Assembly: GCA_036785705.1 (NCBI GenBank)
Contig: JAWUZG010000084.1
Coordinates: forward strand, 17,311,501 to 17,375,500
From: Acanthornis magna
Lineage: Eukaryota > Chordata > Aves > Passeriformes > Acanthizidae
Direction: 5' to 3'
Length of the DNA: 64,000 nt
Part shown: positions 37,086 to 50,139 of the stretch, piece by piece
How the letters are laid out: each line of letters begins with the position of its first letter
How positions within the stretch are numbered: position 1 is the stretch's first letter
The notes under the pieces: generated by a model
Seen by the model: only the letters and a program-made list of their open reading frames with translations
Told to the model about the DNA's origin: nothing
Databases searched by the model: none
Translations under genes and position numbers: made by a program

Positions 37086-39409
37086 TTTCTGCATACTGGG
37101 GGGAAAAAAGTTTGATTGCAGGAAAAGAGCAGCACTTTAACTTCTACCCTGGTTTCAGTTGGAGTAAGTTAATTGCTTCTCAGTAGCTGTTACAGTGCTG
37201 TGTTTTGCATTTGGAATGAGAAGGGGATGTTAACGCACTGATGACTTAGTTTTTGCAAAGTCGTGTTTTTCCTAAGGCATAGACTTTTTTTCCTTGTCTT
37301 ATGCTCTGCCAGTGAGGAGGTCCATAAAAGAAACTGTGAGGGAGCACAGCTGGGACAGGTAACCCAAACTGACCAAAGGGATATTCCACACCACAGAACA
37401 TCATTAAACTGGGGAACATTACCTGGAAGGGTGGCTGATCTGGTTAGAGAAACTAAAAACAACTTTTTTAGACACACTAACAAAAATTATGTGATACCAA
37501 TTAAGCCCTCCTAAAAACCTTGTTCCATGGCATGTGCAGTGCTTCGAGGGAACAAGAGCATTGTTTAAATACACTGTAGGTTATGTCTGACATATGCGTA
37601 AGGTCTGAGCTATCTGCAATGTGGAGAATTTGTCTTTTGCATTGTTATAAAGCTCTCCCTGATTGCTCCCCTGCTGGGTTGCTATTGGTTCAGCCTTATG
37701 CTACTCATTCCTTACCAATTTATTGATTTCAGCAGCAGCAGGGCTCTTCTAAGGCCCTTTGATTGAAAGCTGATGCCTGTTAATAAAACCCCATAGAAAA
37801 TGAAAGAGCACCCCAATATGCATTTAAAATCTGTGAAGTTATTCTGAGATTCTCAATACTTTAGGTAGATTTCTCTGTGTATTTTTAGAGCTCTAAAATG
37901 TCACAAAGTAATTCCTTTTTTTCTGGCAATTGATTACTGTATGTCATAAAATGTGCAATACAGTTATTAGCAATTTTGGCCCTGGGATACTTCCCAGCAT
38001 ATTTTATTCCCATATTCTATTTCTGAATCCTCGAGTTTTGAGAAGTTACTTATGTACTTCTAAAAGTTTAAACTTTATTTCCAACAAAAAATGACTGTAG
38101 GAAATTGCTTTCTGCTGAATCCCTGACTCGTGACTTAATATACCCCTCCATGTCTTTTTTCTGTGATTTGTATTTGTATACACAAATTATATTAAAATAC
38201 ACACCTGTTAAATACATCCATACACCTTCACAAAGGCAGCAGAAGTGAGGTTGCTTACTCCTGATGATTCTAAAAATGAACAGAAAATTTCACCTTATCA
38301 TTTTTTAATACTTTTTCACTCTGATTGGTGTTACATGTGTAGGGCTACCAAAGACAAAGCGTCAGATAGACAGGCACCTGCCACTGAACCTGCTGCTGCA
38401 GTCAGCCAAGCAGATGGGTCCATCCATCTGTGAAAGGTTGGCGCTGGGCTGTCCTCAGGCTCTGTCCCTCCACTTTGGCACCTGGGTCAGTCTGTCGCAT
38501 CCCCATCCCACATCAGGACTCTGGTCACCCCCTTCCAACTGGTGGAAGATGAAGAAGACAGAGAGTGTGTTGTAATAGTGGCTCAGAGGAAATTGCAGGC
38601 AGGCTTAAATGCTCAGGAGAGATACCTGTGAGTGTTCAGGCCAAAAATCTATGTGCCAAAGTGACATAGACTCTAATTTCCCAAGGTGATAACTCTGGCT
38701 GCAATTGCAGTTCCAAGAACTGCTGCTCATTCTCCTCCTTAGCCCTGCATCCCATTGAGCCACTGAGTCACCCTGACACACCTGCTGAGGTACCTGCACT
38801 ATGTCAGATCAGTAAAACCAGTTGTAAAATAATCCTCTGGGACAGCATCATAAGGCTCCTTTTGATGGAGCTCCTGGAAGGCTCCCGAAAGCTTGCATGT
38901 AATGATTCCAGCCAAGGCACCGCTGTTCAGGGCCTCGTACCTGGAAAGTAGGATCAGGAAGAACTAATCAGGCAGCAAGTGCTCATTCTAAAATTTCTAA
39001 GCCAGGTTAGAGAGGGCAATTTAGCTATGAAATTGGTCCAGGAAAATAGCCCCCTGGTTGCCTCACCTTGGGTTTCTGTAAAGAACAATCTTAGTGCAAT
39101 TGAAAGGACTTCTTTGCAGCAACACTGAGTCTCAGGATGGGGGGAAGGTTTACAATTTTTTCAAATTATATTCACGCTCGATGTTCAAAATGTATTTTTT
39201 TTAACCATTGTGTAATAAAAAAGAGATATTACATAAGCAATTTGAACAAGCATGACATAGGGAACAATGGCTGATGTATTATGTCAAATAATGCACATCA
39301 AACTTAGACAACTGCTTAATGCTACTTCTTTCTCACCCCTTAGCCTCCTTTTCGATTTCTACAGTAGCATTTGTATTTTTTACTGATTTTACAAGCTTAC
39401 TGTTTTCTG

Positions 39410-39530
39410 ATGACATAAGGTGTAGTTAACAAAATGATAGTCAGAAGATCTTGAGTAATCTGCCCAAGGCATTTAGCAATAATGTGCTTGTTCTGTAACC
39501 TAATAACCATTTTACCTTCAGGGTACAATG
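39410..39530 (-). mobile_element. Possible MIR-type SINE remnant
   Basis: On the plus strand CTTGAGTAATCTGCCCAAGG near 39449-39468 parallels the reversed MIR core TTAAGTAACTTGCCCAAGG, and TGTGCTTGTTCTGTAACC near 39483-39500 sits where the reversed head (TGTGCTCTAACCACTA) should be. The rest is too decayed to judge by eye. Confidence 0.35.
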
Positions 39531-41265
39531 AAACAGAAGTGCTAATGCAGTAGTGTTAAAGAAAGACTAATTATACTGAGGACACATCCTCTTCTGAGCT
39601 TAGTCACTTGTGACCTATTGTGAAGCTACCAGAGAAGAGCCAGGCACTCTCCTCTGCTGAATTATTCATGGGCTTATCTGCTTCAAGCCAAGCGGCTGAT
39701 GGAAGCATTGTTCATATTGTTCTACTCATCAGACTCTGGCTACACTCAGCTCAGCACAATTTAAGAAGTATTCAAGTTATGAACATTGAGATAGGGAAAC
39801 ACAGATTCATGTTCTATGTGTTGTTCATCTGATTTTCAAAAAAGTCAAAACATTTCTGTATAAATGAGACACAATGTGTGAGAAAAAAAGTGGGAGGGAA
39901 AATGTCATGAGCAAATATGTGCATGGGTTATCATCATAGGCTGCACTAAGATGAAATTACCTGCTCATCTAGAAAGGGATCCCAAAATCTCCCCTAATTT
40001 CATCACCTACAGGTGTCTAAAAATCCCTTTATTTCATGAGCCATTTAGTGTCATTGCAGGAATCCAAGGACTGTACAAACAAAAAAAAAGTCTTCTTAAA
40101 CTGGATTTTTTATGTATTAAAAAAAATTAAAATGCACATTACCAGCATTCAAGCAGAAAGCCTTTAAGTTGTAGCAGTAGCAAAACAAGATTCCTTCACA
40201 TACTATCACCTCCAGTGCACAGCAGGTCTTACTTGAGACACTGGAAGAAAATTCAGTCTCTGTGCACATTCAGTTCTTGCCTCAAAAGCTGACCCAGATA
40301 AGTATAGTACAATTTTGCCTTTACATTAAGAGATGTGAGTGGCCATACAAAAAATTTCAGATGCTACCAAACAATCATAATATAATAACACACTTAAATG
40401 CTATTAGTCTTGGATGAAGCTAAAAGCAATAATGAGGAGGAACGCTCTGTTTTATTGCACTGTTTAAGCTACCAAGACTCAATTATGTAACTTTATTTCC
40501 TGGAAAAACTGAAGCATAAGAAAGAAATATTTATTCCCCTATGTATCATAAATCATTGTGCAGCAAGGCTTTCTGTATAAAACCAAGTAAGTTATGCCTT
40601 GACAATGCAGAGTGATTTAAAACTAGCAGGTTACCTCACATTTTCATACACACTTTAATTTGAACAGGATGAAAAGTACTGGGCATATGCAGACCTTACA
40701 TTCTAAACCTTTTAACACATTGCATACAAGCAGTTTACTAATGCTGCCACTTCACTCATCATACACTTTAGTTAATCAATTCTTACCAGAGGCAGCCTGA
40801 AATGAGAGCCAGGCAGGAGGAATGGCCTGTTCCTCTCAAACCTCTCATGCTGCCTAGAATTGTTGCAATGAAGGAGTCATAAATTTAACACGTGCACAAT
40901 CCTTTTCTTAAAATGTGCTATCTCAGGGAGATAAAGGTATAGAGTCAGGGTAAAGAGATCTCCAAATTCAATGGAAAACCAGAAAGTTCACTCTACTAGA
41001 ACTGTTTTTTATCTCAGCTAATTTGAATTAGAAATGTGGAGGCAGAGGAGGAGGACCTAGCCCCAGTAGCTGTATGTGTGTACATATTATATAAAAGATT
41101 CACATCACAGTACTAAATTTACAACACATTAAGCTGATATGTCCTTAAACAACCATTATGTTTAAAAATTAGCTAAATTCTTTAGCAGATACAATCATAC
41201 AAATGCAGCTGTCTGAATACCGCCTTATGATCCAAATATAAGGATTTGTATTTATTATGGTTCAA

Positions 41266-41303
41266 GAGAAAAAAAAAAAGAAAAAAAAAAAAAAAAAAGA
41301 AAA
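41266..41303 (+). repeat. A-rich tract
   Basis: Runs of 11 and 18 A and a short A4 separated by single G. Open frames across it give only lysine or phenylalanine runs. Confidence 0.9.
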
Positions 41304-43677
41304 GCTCAGACAATAAGGGATTTCTTCTAGGCATTGTTGTGTCCAAATACGCCCCAATCCAACATACCAGTTGTACTTCTCTCTCTGACAGAGCTGAGTT
41401 GCACTTCACTGTGGAAATACTACAACTCTTTCTCATTGATCTGTTTGTTTAGTTTTGAATTTGTCCTATTAATAGATTCTCTGTTAGCCTCATAATAAAA
41501 CAAGGCACTCATGAAGAGAAACAGTAGAGGGTTTCTCTGTGACATTTCAGGGCAATGGAAAGACTGGTATTGCATAAAAGAGCTGCTTTGAAATGGTGAG
41601 AGAGGAGAGCAGGTGCTTCCTTATGCACACAACTCTCATGAGCAAAGGCAAAGGTGTTTGATGGGGAGACCAATAAAGGAGCTTGCGGCAGAGACTAAAG
41701 CAAGCAATGGAAACCTCATTGCTCATGCGGTCTTGTCCACCTTGAGTGACAAATGCCATTCCACTCAGATACACTCACGTCAGGGTAACAAGTCAGTCTT
41801 ACATCTTTGCATCTTTGTGGCACACTAATACAAATAAATACATCACAAACGTGAATACTATTGCGTTGTATCACATACGAAGCTGAGGCCCTGCCACTAC
41901 CACAAAGGTGGGGCTAGGGAATAATGGGGGTCAAAATAGAAATCCAGAGATAAATTGTTCGTTGCTCAATGAGTGAATAAATATCCCCTTCTTTTGAAGC
42001 ACCCATGTTGGATTTTGCCTGGCACAAGTTTACCTGAGACTATAGGTTATACCAAGGTTACTCTTCTATCTATAAAGAGCGACACAGCAGGTGCTCACAT
42101 GCTGCATGATGCTGCCTCAGCTCTGTAGTCCTGACTTAAATGAGAGCTCTGTTTGTAGGAAGAAAACATGCTGGACAGAAGTCTGAGTGAAGGTAAAGTG
42201 TGTCCTAGTTCAACCTCTTTTAGTGCAGAATGTCTTGAATATCTAGTTAGCACCAATATTTGCCCCTATTATGAAAACCATAATGAAGATTCGTCAGGAA
42301 AATATCTATATACAAGGATAATAATAAAGCTTCAAATCAAGTGTTCTTGTGTATAGGAACAGACCCATGAAATCTACCTTGCAATCCAAAGGGTTCTATG
42401 ATAAAAAATCTTCTGTAGTCTGATTTGATCTGTATATGAATTTATATTCCTTCCATATTTTCCCCTAGATGAATGCTCTGCAGCTGGAAGCTTATCTATC
42501 CATCTGTTTCTGTAAATACAGAATTAACTTTATGGCCAGAAAGTGCCAAGCCCTGCACATTTAGTGCAAAGGTAATGGAAGGCACACTAATGATACCACT
42601 GCCCACATTGGATATTCAACTACCACTGCCAAAACTCTTCTGTCATTTGTCACGCTGTCTCCCACATGCTAAGGATTGTGATGTTCCTCCTTCCAGCGCT
42701 GAACCTCTCTTTAGCTGTCATGGGTACGTTCAGCATGGTATTGGTACTTCAACTGGCTCTTTTTGTTGCTGTGTTGTAGCACTTTATAGCTGGCCACTTC
42801 TGTGTATTTGGACAAAGAGTCTGTTATTCAGACTCAGATTCCAGATGTTTCTTTACCCTTTTGCTCTACTCCCTTGTATATTCATCCTAATGGCTGCGCT
42901 GGCATTTTAGAACAGTCTGCCGTATGATCTCTGTATGCACACAGTGGATCTTGTTTGAGTACACCAAAGAGGCTTCCCAGCCTTTCTGTGTAAGTGTCCC
43001 TGCCTGGAAACAAGGGCCCATGAGTGAGCTGGAGAGGTGCAGTGCACATGAGGGACCAGATCAGGCCATGCCGCAGAGAGCATCCCAGCGCAGGTAACAC
43101 CTTCCTGTGCCATCAAAGCACATATTCAGCTCCCTGTCTGCCTCAGTCCCTCCTGGTACATGTGCCTCCTGTGAGACACTTAGAGAGCATCACTCCATGA
43201 TTTTTCTGTCCCTTTTCTGTGACAGTCCTCCCACCACATGTTCAGTCCTGCAGACGCAAACCTAAGTGAGCTGTGAGGACAAGTGAGTTGCTCTGATTAT
43301 CTTTTCAGCTTCACTTTTGTGAAGAATTGAACAGCCGTATTTTGTTTGCTTTGTTAGAAGATTATATTTTTCCAAATATAGGAAATTTTTCATGAATGAA
43401 AATTTGTGAAAAGCTGCAGATGCATAAAAAATTATTGTTCTGGAAAACTCATAGGAAATAGAAACCACATCAAATAACTCAGCCGACCAGTCGGGCAAAG
43501 GAAATTGTGAGCTCTCTGTGGTGATTACTCTAAGGAATGGTTGTTATGAGCAACCTAAACAGTTCACCAACTGAATTATGTCCATCAAGACAACTCCTCC
43601 TCAAAAAAATAAACAGCTGAAAAAAAAAGCCCCAAAAGCCAATCGGTGAAGAAAAAATATCTGGTTATCTGTAATTT

Positions 43678-43695
43678 AAAAAAAACAAAAAAAAA
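43678..43695 (+). repeat. A-rich tract
   Basis: Two A runs separated by one C, followed by CCCCT. No transposon body recognised upstream. Confidence 0.75.
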
Positions 43696-43884
43696 CCCCT
43701 AACATCTCAAATCTCCATTTTGTTCCTGAACAGGCTGATCTTCCCTGCCTGGAACATTCTGCCAGTCAAAGTCTATTTAAAACATAGCTAATGGGTTTCA
43801 TTCCTTGAGCCTTGACTCGCTGATCTGAAGCTTTTACTTTGCAGCTAAGTAGAAGGCATTTGTAAAATACGCACAAATAAACAA

Positions 43885-43998
43885 GTATTACTATTATTAT
43901 TATCGTTGTTGTTATTATTATTATTGCTACTATTGTTGGCGTTGCTGCTATAATCACCATCATTATCATTATTAACTCTATTAGCAGCAATATCATTG
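43885..43998. repeat. Imperfect ATT/GTT/GCT trinucleotide repeat
   Basis: About 114 bases of degenerate trinucleotides: perfect ATT units around 43,892-43,903 and 43,913-43,925, then interrupted by GTT, GCT, GGC and ATC triplets. The interruption pattern indicates an old, stabilised microsatellite. Read on the minus strand one frame yields a poly-asparagine-like peptide, a consequence of the repeat and not a gene. It could have grown from the AT-rich tail of a decayed MIR. Confidence 0.85.
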
Positions 43999-45606
43999 CT
44001 ATTAAACAGGCTGCTATTTATTTCTATCTCCACAGTTTTTAAGAGCTACAGGCATGGATTAGGACCACAGTGCACCAGGTTTATCCAGTCAAGCAAAGCA
44101 CTCAGTGATAACCTTCTGAGTTTGTGGCTCTGTTTATACCTGTGCCCAGCTCTGCAGGAGAGGGGTGTAGGGGGACGTCTGACTTTCACACTTGGTTCCC
44201 TAAAGAAATAACAATTTTGTATTTGACCTAAAAATCAAAGGGACAGTAAATATTAGTGAATGGATCAAGAATGATTTTCACATGAAAATCTCACTGTAAA
44301 TACTTCATGGTGATGAATAGACCAGTATTTTAAAATGCCTGTTCTGACAAAGCTTAATAAATTACAAAATGGCTGAACTACCCAGAGCTGCCACTACCAA
44401 CCTGTGCACTTGCAGCAGAAAGTATTTTATTGCCAGACAAATGCTTGTGTGGTTGTATTTATGCAAGAGACCGCAGCACCTTGTGAGAAGTAAATCACCC
44501 ATGTCTATACCAGTCCCTTCTCCATCTTCCCTGAAAAGAAGTCCGATCAGGGCACCAAGTGCTGTGTCAGCCCCTGCAAACTAAGAAGTGTTTGGGGTTA
44601 CCCAGCACCAAGGTTAAGCAAAGGGAGTCATATTATATGAGAAAACTATGAAGATGAAGCCTCTTCCGAAAGGTCTTTCCTCTTATGCCATCAGCTGTGG
44701 TCTGGGCCCAAGCACAAGTCTTTCCCTGGGGTCTGAGGTTTCGCTGTGGAGCAAGGGCTGCCTCTCACATACCTCCTGGTAGGTTATGTTTTCACTGCCC
44801 GTGACTGCCCATCAAACAGACACTGTTGAACTCACACAGCTATCAGTGAAACCTCCTTCAATCTCTTAGTGATTGCAGTGACGTTTCCTGTTGCAAATGC
44901 CACGTTCTTAAAATGTGAGCTTTGTTGTCCCTCTTTCCAGAATTTGCCTTCGTCATTCTGTCCAATTTTACACTACAGGACGTGAGCAAATTAAGCAGTT
45001 GGCACATGACAGGTGTAAATTCAGAAGTAAATTTAACGAACACAGCCAGAAACACACAGCATATTCTTGTTATCCAGAGTAGGAAAATTAAAGGAATTGG
45101 GAAAAATATGACTGTCATGAATGAGTCGTTTAGGTCACTTAGAGAATCACCATCAAAGATATCAGCAAAAGCAGGTTTAATGCAAATTTGAGAAAGTGTG
45201 ACATAAAGTTTGATGGCAAGGTTCACTCTATTGCTACAACAAGGATGAAACACACAAAGGGAAAAAATATTACAGTCAATTTTGAATGCTTTACACAGAG
45301 ACTGTAGATGCTAAGGGGTAAGGATACAAAAGAGTAAGGATAAGGGAGACCCTCGCATTGAGACACCAGGTTTAGAATAGACCCCCTTCCTTTCTAAACT
45401 CCTGTTGGAGATTAGGCGTGCCTAGGTCCAATCTTAGTCTCAGACTTGGACAATGGAAATATTTAAAGGATTTAGCAGCACTTAATAATTTACTAATTTA
45501 GCATTTACAAAATTATTCAATAAAATTTACTGCAGTTACAATAGTGAATTATAGTTCAAGAAAGCAACATACAGAGTGTACTTTCTACAGGGTGTTTAAA
45601 TTGGTT

Positions 45607-45625
45607 CACACACAGACACACACAA
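45607..45625. repeat. Short (CA)n, interrupted
   Basis: CACACACAGACACACACAA, one G interruption. Confidence 0.8.
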
Positions 45626-48600
45626 AGGTGTACATATGTAAATGTATAAAGGCATACCTGTTAAAAGTTCCCCTCAAATTCAGAGAAGTACTCATGTTGA
45701 ATGCCTTTCAATTTCTCAGTATTCAAGGGTTGAGCCTCAAGGAGTGGGGATATCAGCCCAGGCCCCATTATCAGCTTTTGGGTAGTTCTGAGTGTTGCAA
45801 AACTGAGTTTGCAAGCTCTTTGGGGCATCCCGCTTAGAGAGAGATGCTGGCACAACCTGCTGTTGTCCAGGAGACTCAAAGGGCCTAACTTAGGACCATG
45901 GTTTGTAGGATCACAAGATGATTGGCTTTACTCACCTGTCAATCTCCATCCTGGCCAAAATTCCAGATGGTAATTACTGTAGATTTTTTTAAAGTCCAAC
46001 AATGATATCATTTCTCTTGGGCTAGGATCCAGGCAAATAATATTCTAAGGTTCTCAGCAGGGGGGTGGATATCTCTTAGTCGTGCAAGATTTTCTGATAA
46101 ACTTCACATAAACTTCAGGAGCCATCATTTCAAGGCTCTGTGATGTCCCCGAGCCTCACTTGCCTCCAGTATATCATCATCCTGACACTTTACTACTTCA
46201 TGTCCTAAGCCATAATAAATGCTTATTGTGTTCATAGCCTTAAAGGACCATAGAAATGCATTACTACTGATACACTTGGGGGCAAAGACGGATTTCATTA
46301 TAAAATAAAAACAGAGCTTTAACATCAAGAAAAATCTGAAGGAAAGCACAAAGGGAAACAGACACACCTTCTACCTTAGTATCCTGGCCTCTCGTCATTT
46401 GCTAGTCACATAAATTAGCAGGTGTGTTCTTGACTCCACCTTATAAGATGTGCACTAGCAACAAAATAATTTTCTTTATTAAATTATGAGAATTTATATT
46501 TCTGTACAAAATGCTTCAACAATATAAACCACCAGCTCAGAGACTTCATGACCAGGATACATAATGCCCTTCCCTTTCATCTTTGCAATAACTTTAAGGC
46601 TCTTCCCTGCAGCTCTTAATAAAGCAGAAAAAGCTCATATGGTTTTTCCCTAATTTCTCTAGCATTTCTCAGTGGATATTAATTTGTGGGAGGCAGCTGT
46701 CACATTCGAAACATGCTAGACATTTCCTCCACAAGAGAGAAACAGCCAGTGTGTACAGAAAAACCTTCCTGTCTCTTTCATCTCTATTCAGGCCATTAGG
46801 CAAGTAGTCAGCCTGATACGTATCTTAAAGAACTGGGCAGCAGGGGGTGTTTAGTTATCAGCTACTGATAAGTTACAGAGGTGAAATCACCTAATTTACT
46901 CAAGAAAGTCTACCTTTGAGAAGATATTTAATTTCATTCTTTTCAGTGGCCTTGCTGGACATTTTCATTTTCAACTTTAGTTTTTACAATGTCTTTCATC
47001 CCAAAAGATCTTCAAGGGCACATCCAGCTACATAAATACCTTCATCTTGGTATGAGGTTCTGCAGCTATTAAATTATATGTAAAAATTACATGACTTCTC
47101 AAGGCAGGGAGTTGTATCCTGTAATAATTACTACCAGAATTTGATCAAGCAGGTACATTATTCTTCAAAAGTTTCGATATTCTCTTTCTGGTGTCTTTAA
47201 GAGGAGCTTTTACCTGTTGTCTGATTAGCAGAGTGACCAGTCAAACTCCTGGCTTTAGCAGATTTTATACAGGTCCTAGAAGGCGAGTAAACATGGATGT
47301 GAGTCTTTTTACTAGTGTATAGTTCTTTAACCCAGTTAAACAGCTGATCAGACAAAAATGAATCGTGTTCAGTGTTTATGAAACCATACAGGCTTCTCTT
47401 GTAGGAGAGTCCAGGTTCTGTGTGGAACTCAGTTCAGAAAGCCAAATAATTCTCCAACCAAGTGGATCAGACAGCACAGAGTAGCCAAGGGATAGCTACT
47501 GTTAGCTATGTCAGCTGTGTGTCTCATATCATATTATTTGTCTGGTTGATAACCTATGTGAACAAATTTATATTACTGCTTGGTGATGTAGCATCTTCTA
47601 GTAATGCAGTAACCAAGCCTTTACCCACGAAATGTCTTCTGATTTCTGGTACATGTGAGTTTTATGTGTTTGTTAAAATCATATTGATAAGATTGTGTTG
47701 TTTCTAAAAATCACAGCTAGTCCTCCTATATGTGTTTGACTAAACAGCTGGATACCAGCACACTGAGATATCAAAAACAGATAGAAAGGATTTAAAGGTG
47801 TTGCTAAAACTTATTCCATGCTGCATTTTTTAGACTTATATTTTTATAATGAGAACACTTTCCATCATTATTTAAATACCATGATGAATATTCATTATAT
47901 ACAAATTAAGTTGGCTATCATTTCTGTTAGATTTCTACCTTTCCAACATCGATATGTAGCATTTTGCTGATTCCACAGACTGAAACCATTTGTTTCTGTT
48001 TATTCCTTATAATCATACAGGACTTATAGGTTTGTGAGGAAGCTAGCACATAGATCATCAATAATATTGCTTTACTCAAAAAGTTGAGTTTTTCTGGTTA
48101 GTAGCATGCAGGCAAGCAGCAGCCTCGCAGATTTAGGACTTAGTTTTAAAGCAGAACATTTTTTGTATTTGTCAGATGAGCAGATTTAATTTAGAAATAC
48201 AGAAAGGCAATAAATATAGATCTCGAAGACATTTTACCACACTTTTTTAGAAATGTATCTTGAAATATAATATTTTCCAAGTATCTGATGTGTTATAATA
48301 CTTCTCATTTTACTGACACAAACAAATGGCAAATATTTTACAGTTTAGAGAAGTATTAGACCTGAGCATCCCTAGAAATTTTTTCTTCATTCAATTTAAG
48401 CAGATTTCCTACCCTCAAAATGTCATTCATAGGTTCTGAGTTGCAATTCCCAAAACAGTAAGAAAAAGAGAGCCAGAAATACCATATGTTACACTGCGAA
48501 CCCACCCCACAGGTCATTGGTTTTCACTCAAGGGACTCAAAAGTCTAAGTTTTCCTATTCTGTTAGGGAGTATGAGGAAAAGGAGTAAGTCTGCAACAGG

Positions 48601-50120
48601 GGCCAGAAGTCTTTGCAATACAGTCCCCAAAACACGGGTGATTGTGTTAGGAACATAATTATTCTCTTAAAGGTTATAGTAATTACATCTCTAATTTTGT
48701 TTGAATGCAGATTAATTCACTCTGCTAAGATCCATGAGAAGAGAGAGATCCCTGGAGTTCGTTAAGAACTGTTGGAAGAATTTTAATTGCAAAAAGGTTA
48801 TGCAGAAACCTTTCTTCCTACAGAATAAATAAAATAATAAAGGGTTACTAGAAATTTCCATGCTCATGTAGGAGGATATCAATTGCTTGCCCCATGAGAG
48901 TCACTTTGGTGTGTGTAAGTGCAAAAAAGATACAAGTTTCCTAAGCAGGTTTTACTGGGTGCATGGAAAGCTGAAAATACCAGTCTCAATCAGCCTAATA
49001 AACAAGATGGACATACTGGAATAAAAGAAAGAATATTTTCATGAGCAACAAAACCCAAAAGTACACACTTGAGAAATTAAAATTATAATCCCTATTAGGC
49101 AGTCTCATCTTTAAACTGACTATAATCCATAATTACCTGTTGTCTCAGTATTTCAGTAAATCAGAATAAATATTTCATCATAGATACAACTGTCTCTAGG
49201 AATGAGGTCTATAACATTTGACCATGAAAAATAATAAGAAAATTTTTTTAAATAGTAATTTTTCCAGTGACTAAGTTAACCCCTGTGTACTTTTTAAACA
49301 TTTTCATGGAAACAGAAAATACTGTAAGGAGAGAAAACTAGTCAGCAAGTCTTTAATTTGTTAAATTGAATAAATGTTTTACTTTCTTAAATGAATCTGG
49401 GAAATCCCCTGAAAGAGAAACCAGACACTTTGACAGCACATTTTTAAAGACCTGAGCTATTACATTTGAAGACCAGTGTGTTTCACGTCGAACAGCAAAA
49501 GAGTTTCCAAAGCCTTGTACGTAGCATGAACTTGTCATGGGTGACATGAGAGAAATTTTGTCTGCTGATTTGTGTAATTAGTTGCTTTTTCCTTGTGCCT
49601 TTTTTCCCAGGTGTCCTGCTAGAACAATGACCATACAAAGCTATCCTTGTTCTGGACAGGGAAAGGACAGGTAGGTCTTTTCTATTACATGAAGAAAAAG
49701 GTTTCCCTCCGCAGTAGCAAGTACTTTCCCTCCCCCTTTTAAAAAAGAGTTGGCTGGGATACAATCCCTCCCTGCACAGCATTGTATAAAAAAGAATTAT
49801 ACTAATTCTAAAGTATTTCAAGTAGTTCTGCAGATATCCAAGAAACAAGAAAGATACTCCATCTCTTAATAACCCTATTCTAATTGGATACCTAATTTGC
49901 AACACTGGAGTTGCACAAAGCATGTATAAATAAAACAGCAATTAACCTTTAGTTCTCAGCATTTTTTCTTCTACCCAACATGGGTCAGTTACCATAGAGA
50001 TTATACCTACGTGATCTGCAGATGTGACTCAAAACCAGCTAGAGTCTTCATCTCAGTATGGCACCAGGATAATTAAAAATCTGCTAAAAGAGAAATGAAA
50101 GCTCATCTGAAACACTAAGG

Positions 50121-50139
50121 AAAAAAAAAAAAGAAAAAA
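50121..50139 (+). repeat. A-rich tract
   Basis: A12 G A6, followed 20 bases later by a G-rich stretch (GGGGGGTGGGGGGG at 50160-50173). Confidence 0.85.

Noticed and set aside
37883..37898. Perfect 16-base palindrome TTTTAGAGCTCTAAAA
   Set aside because: By my estimate one or two palindromes of this length are expected by chance in a window of this size and composition. Its MEF2-like halves are not enough.
42473..42910. 145-codon plus-strand open frame preceded by a pyrimidine-rich TTTTCCCCTAG
   Set aside because: No recognisable family, hydrophobic and cysteine-rich in the manner of random frames, and the acceptor-like site has no matching donor nearby.
43845..44033. Asparagine-rich minus-strand peptide
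   Set aside because: Direct translation of the imperfect ATT/GTT repeat at 43885-43998.
44858..45253. 131-codon minus-strand frame with two hydrophobic stretches
   Set aside because: Overlapped by an open frame on the other strand, no homologue recognised, and hydrophobic runs are expected in AT-rich random frames.
49483..49941. 152-codon minus-strand open frame
   Set aside because: No domain or family recognised. Its length is near what chance gives over six frames of 64 kb, and it has no convincing splice context on that strand.
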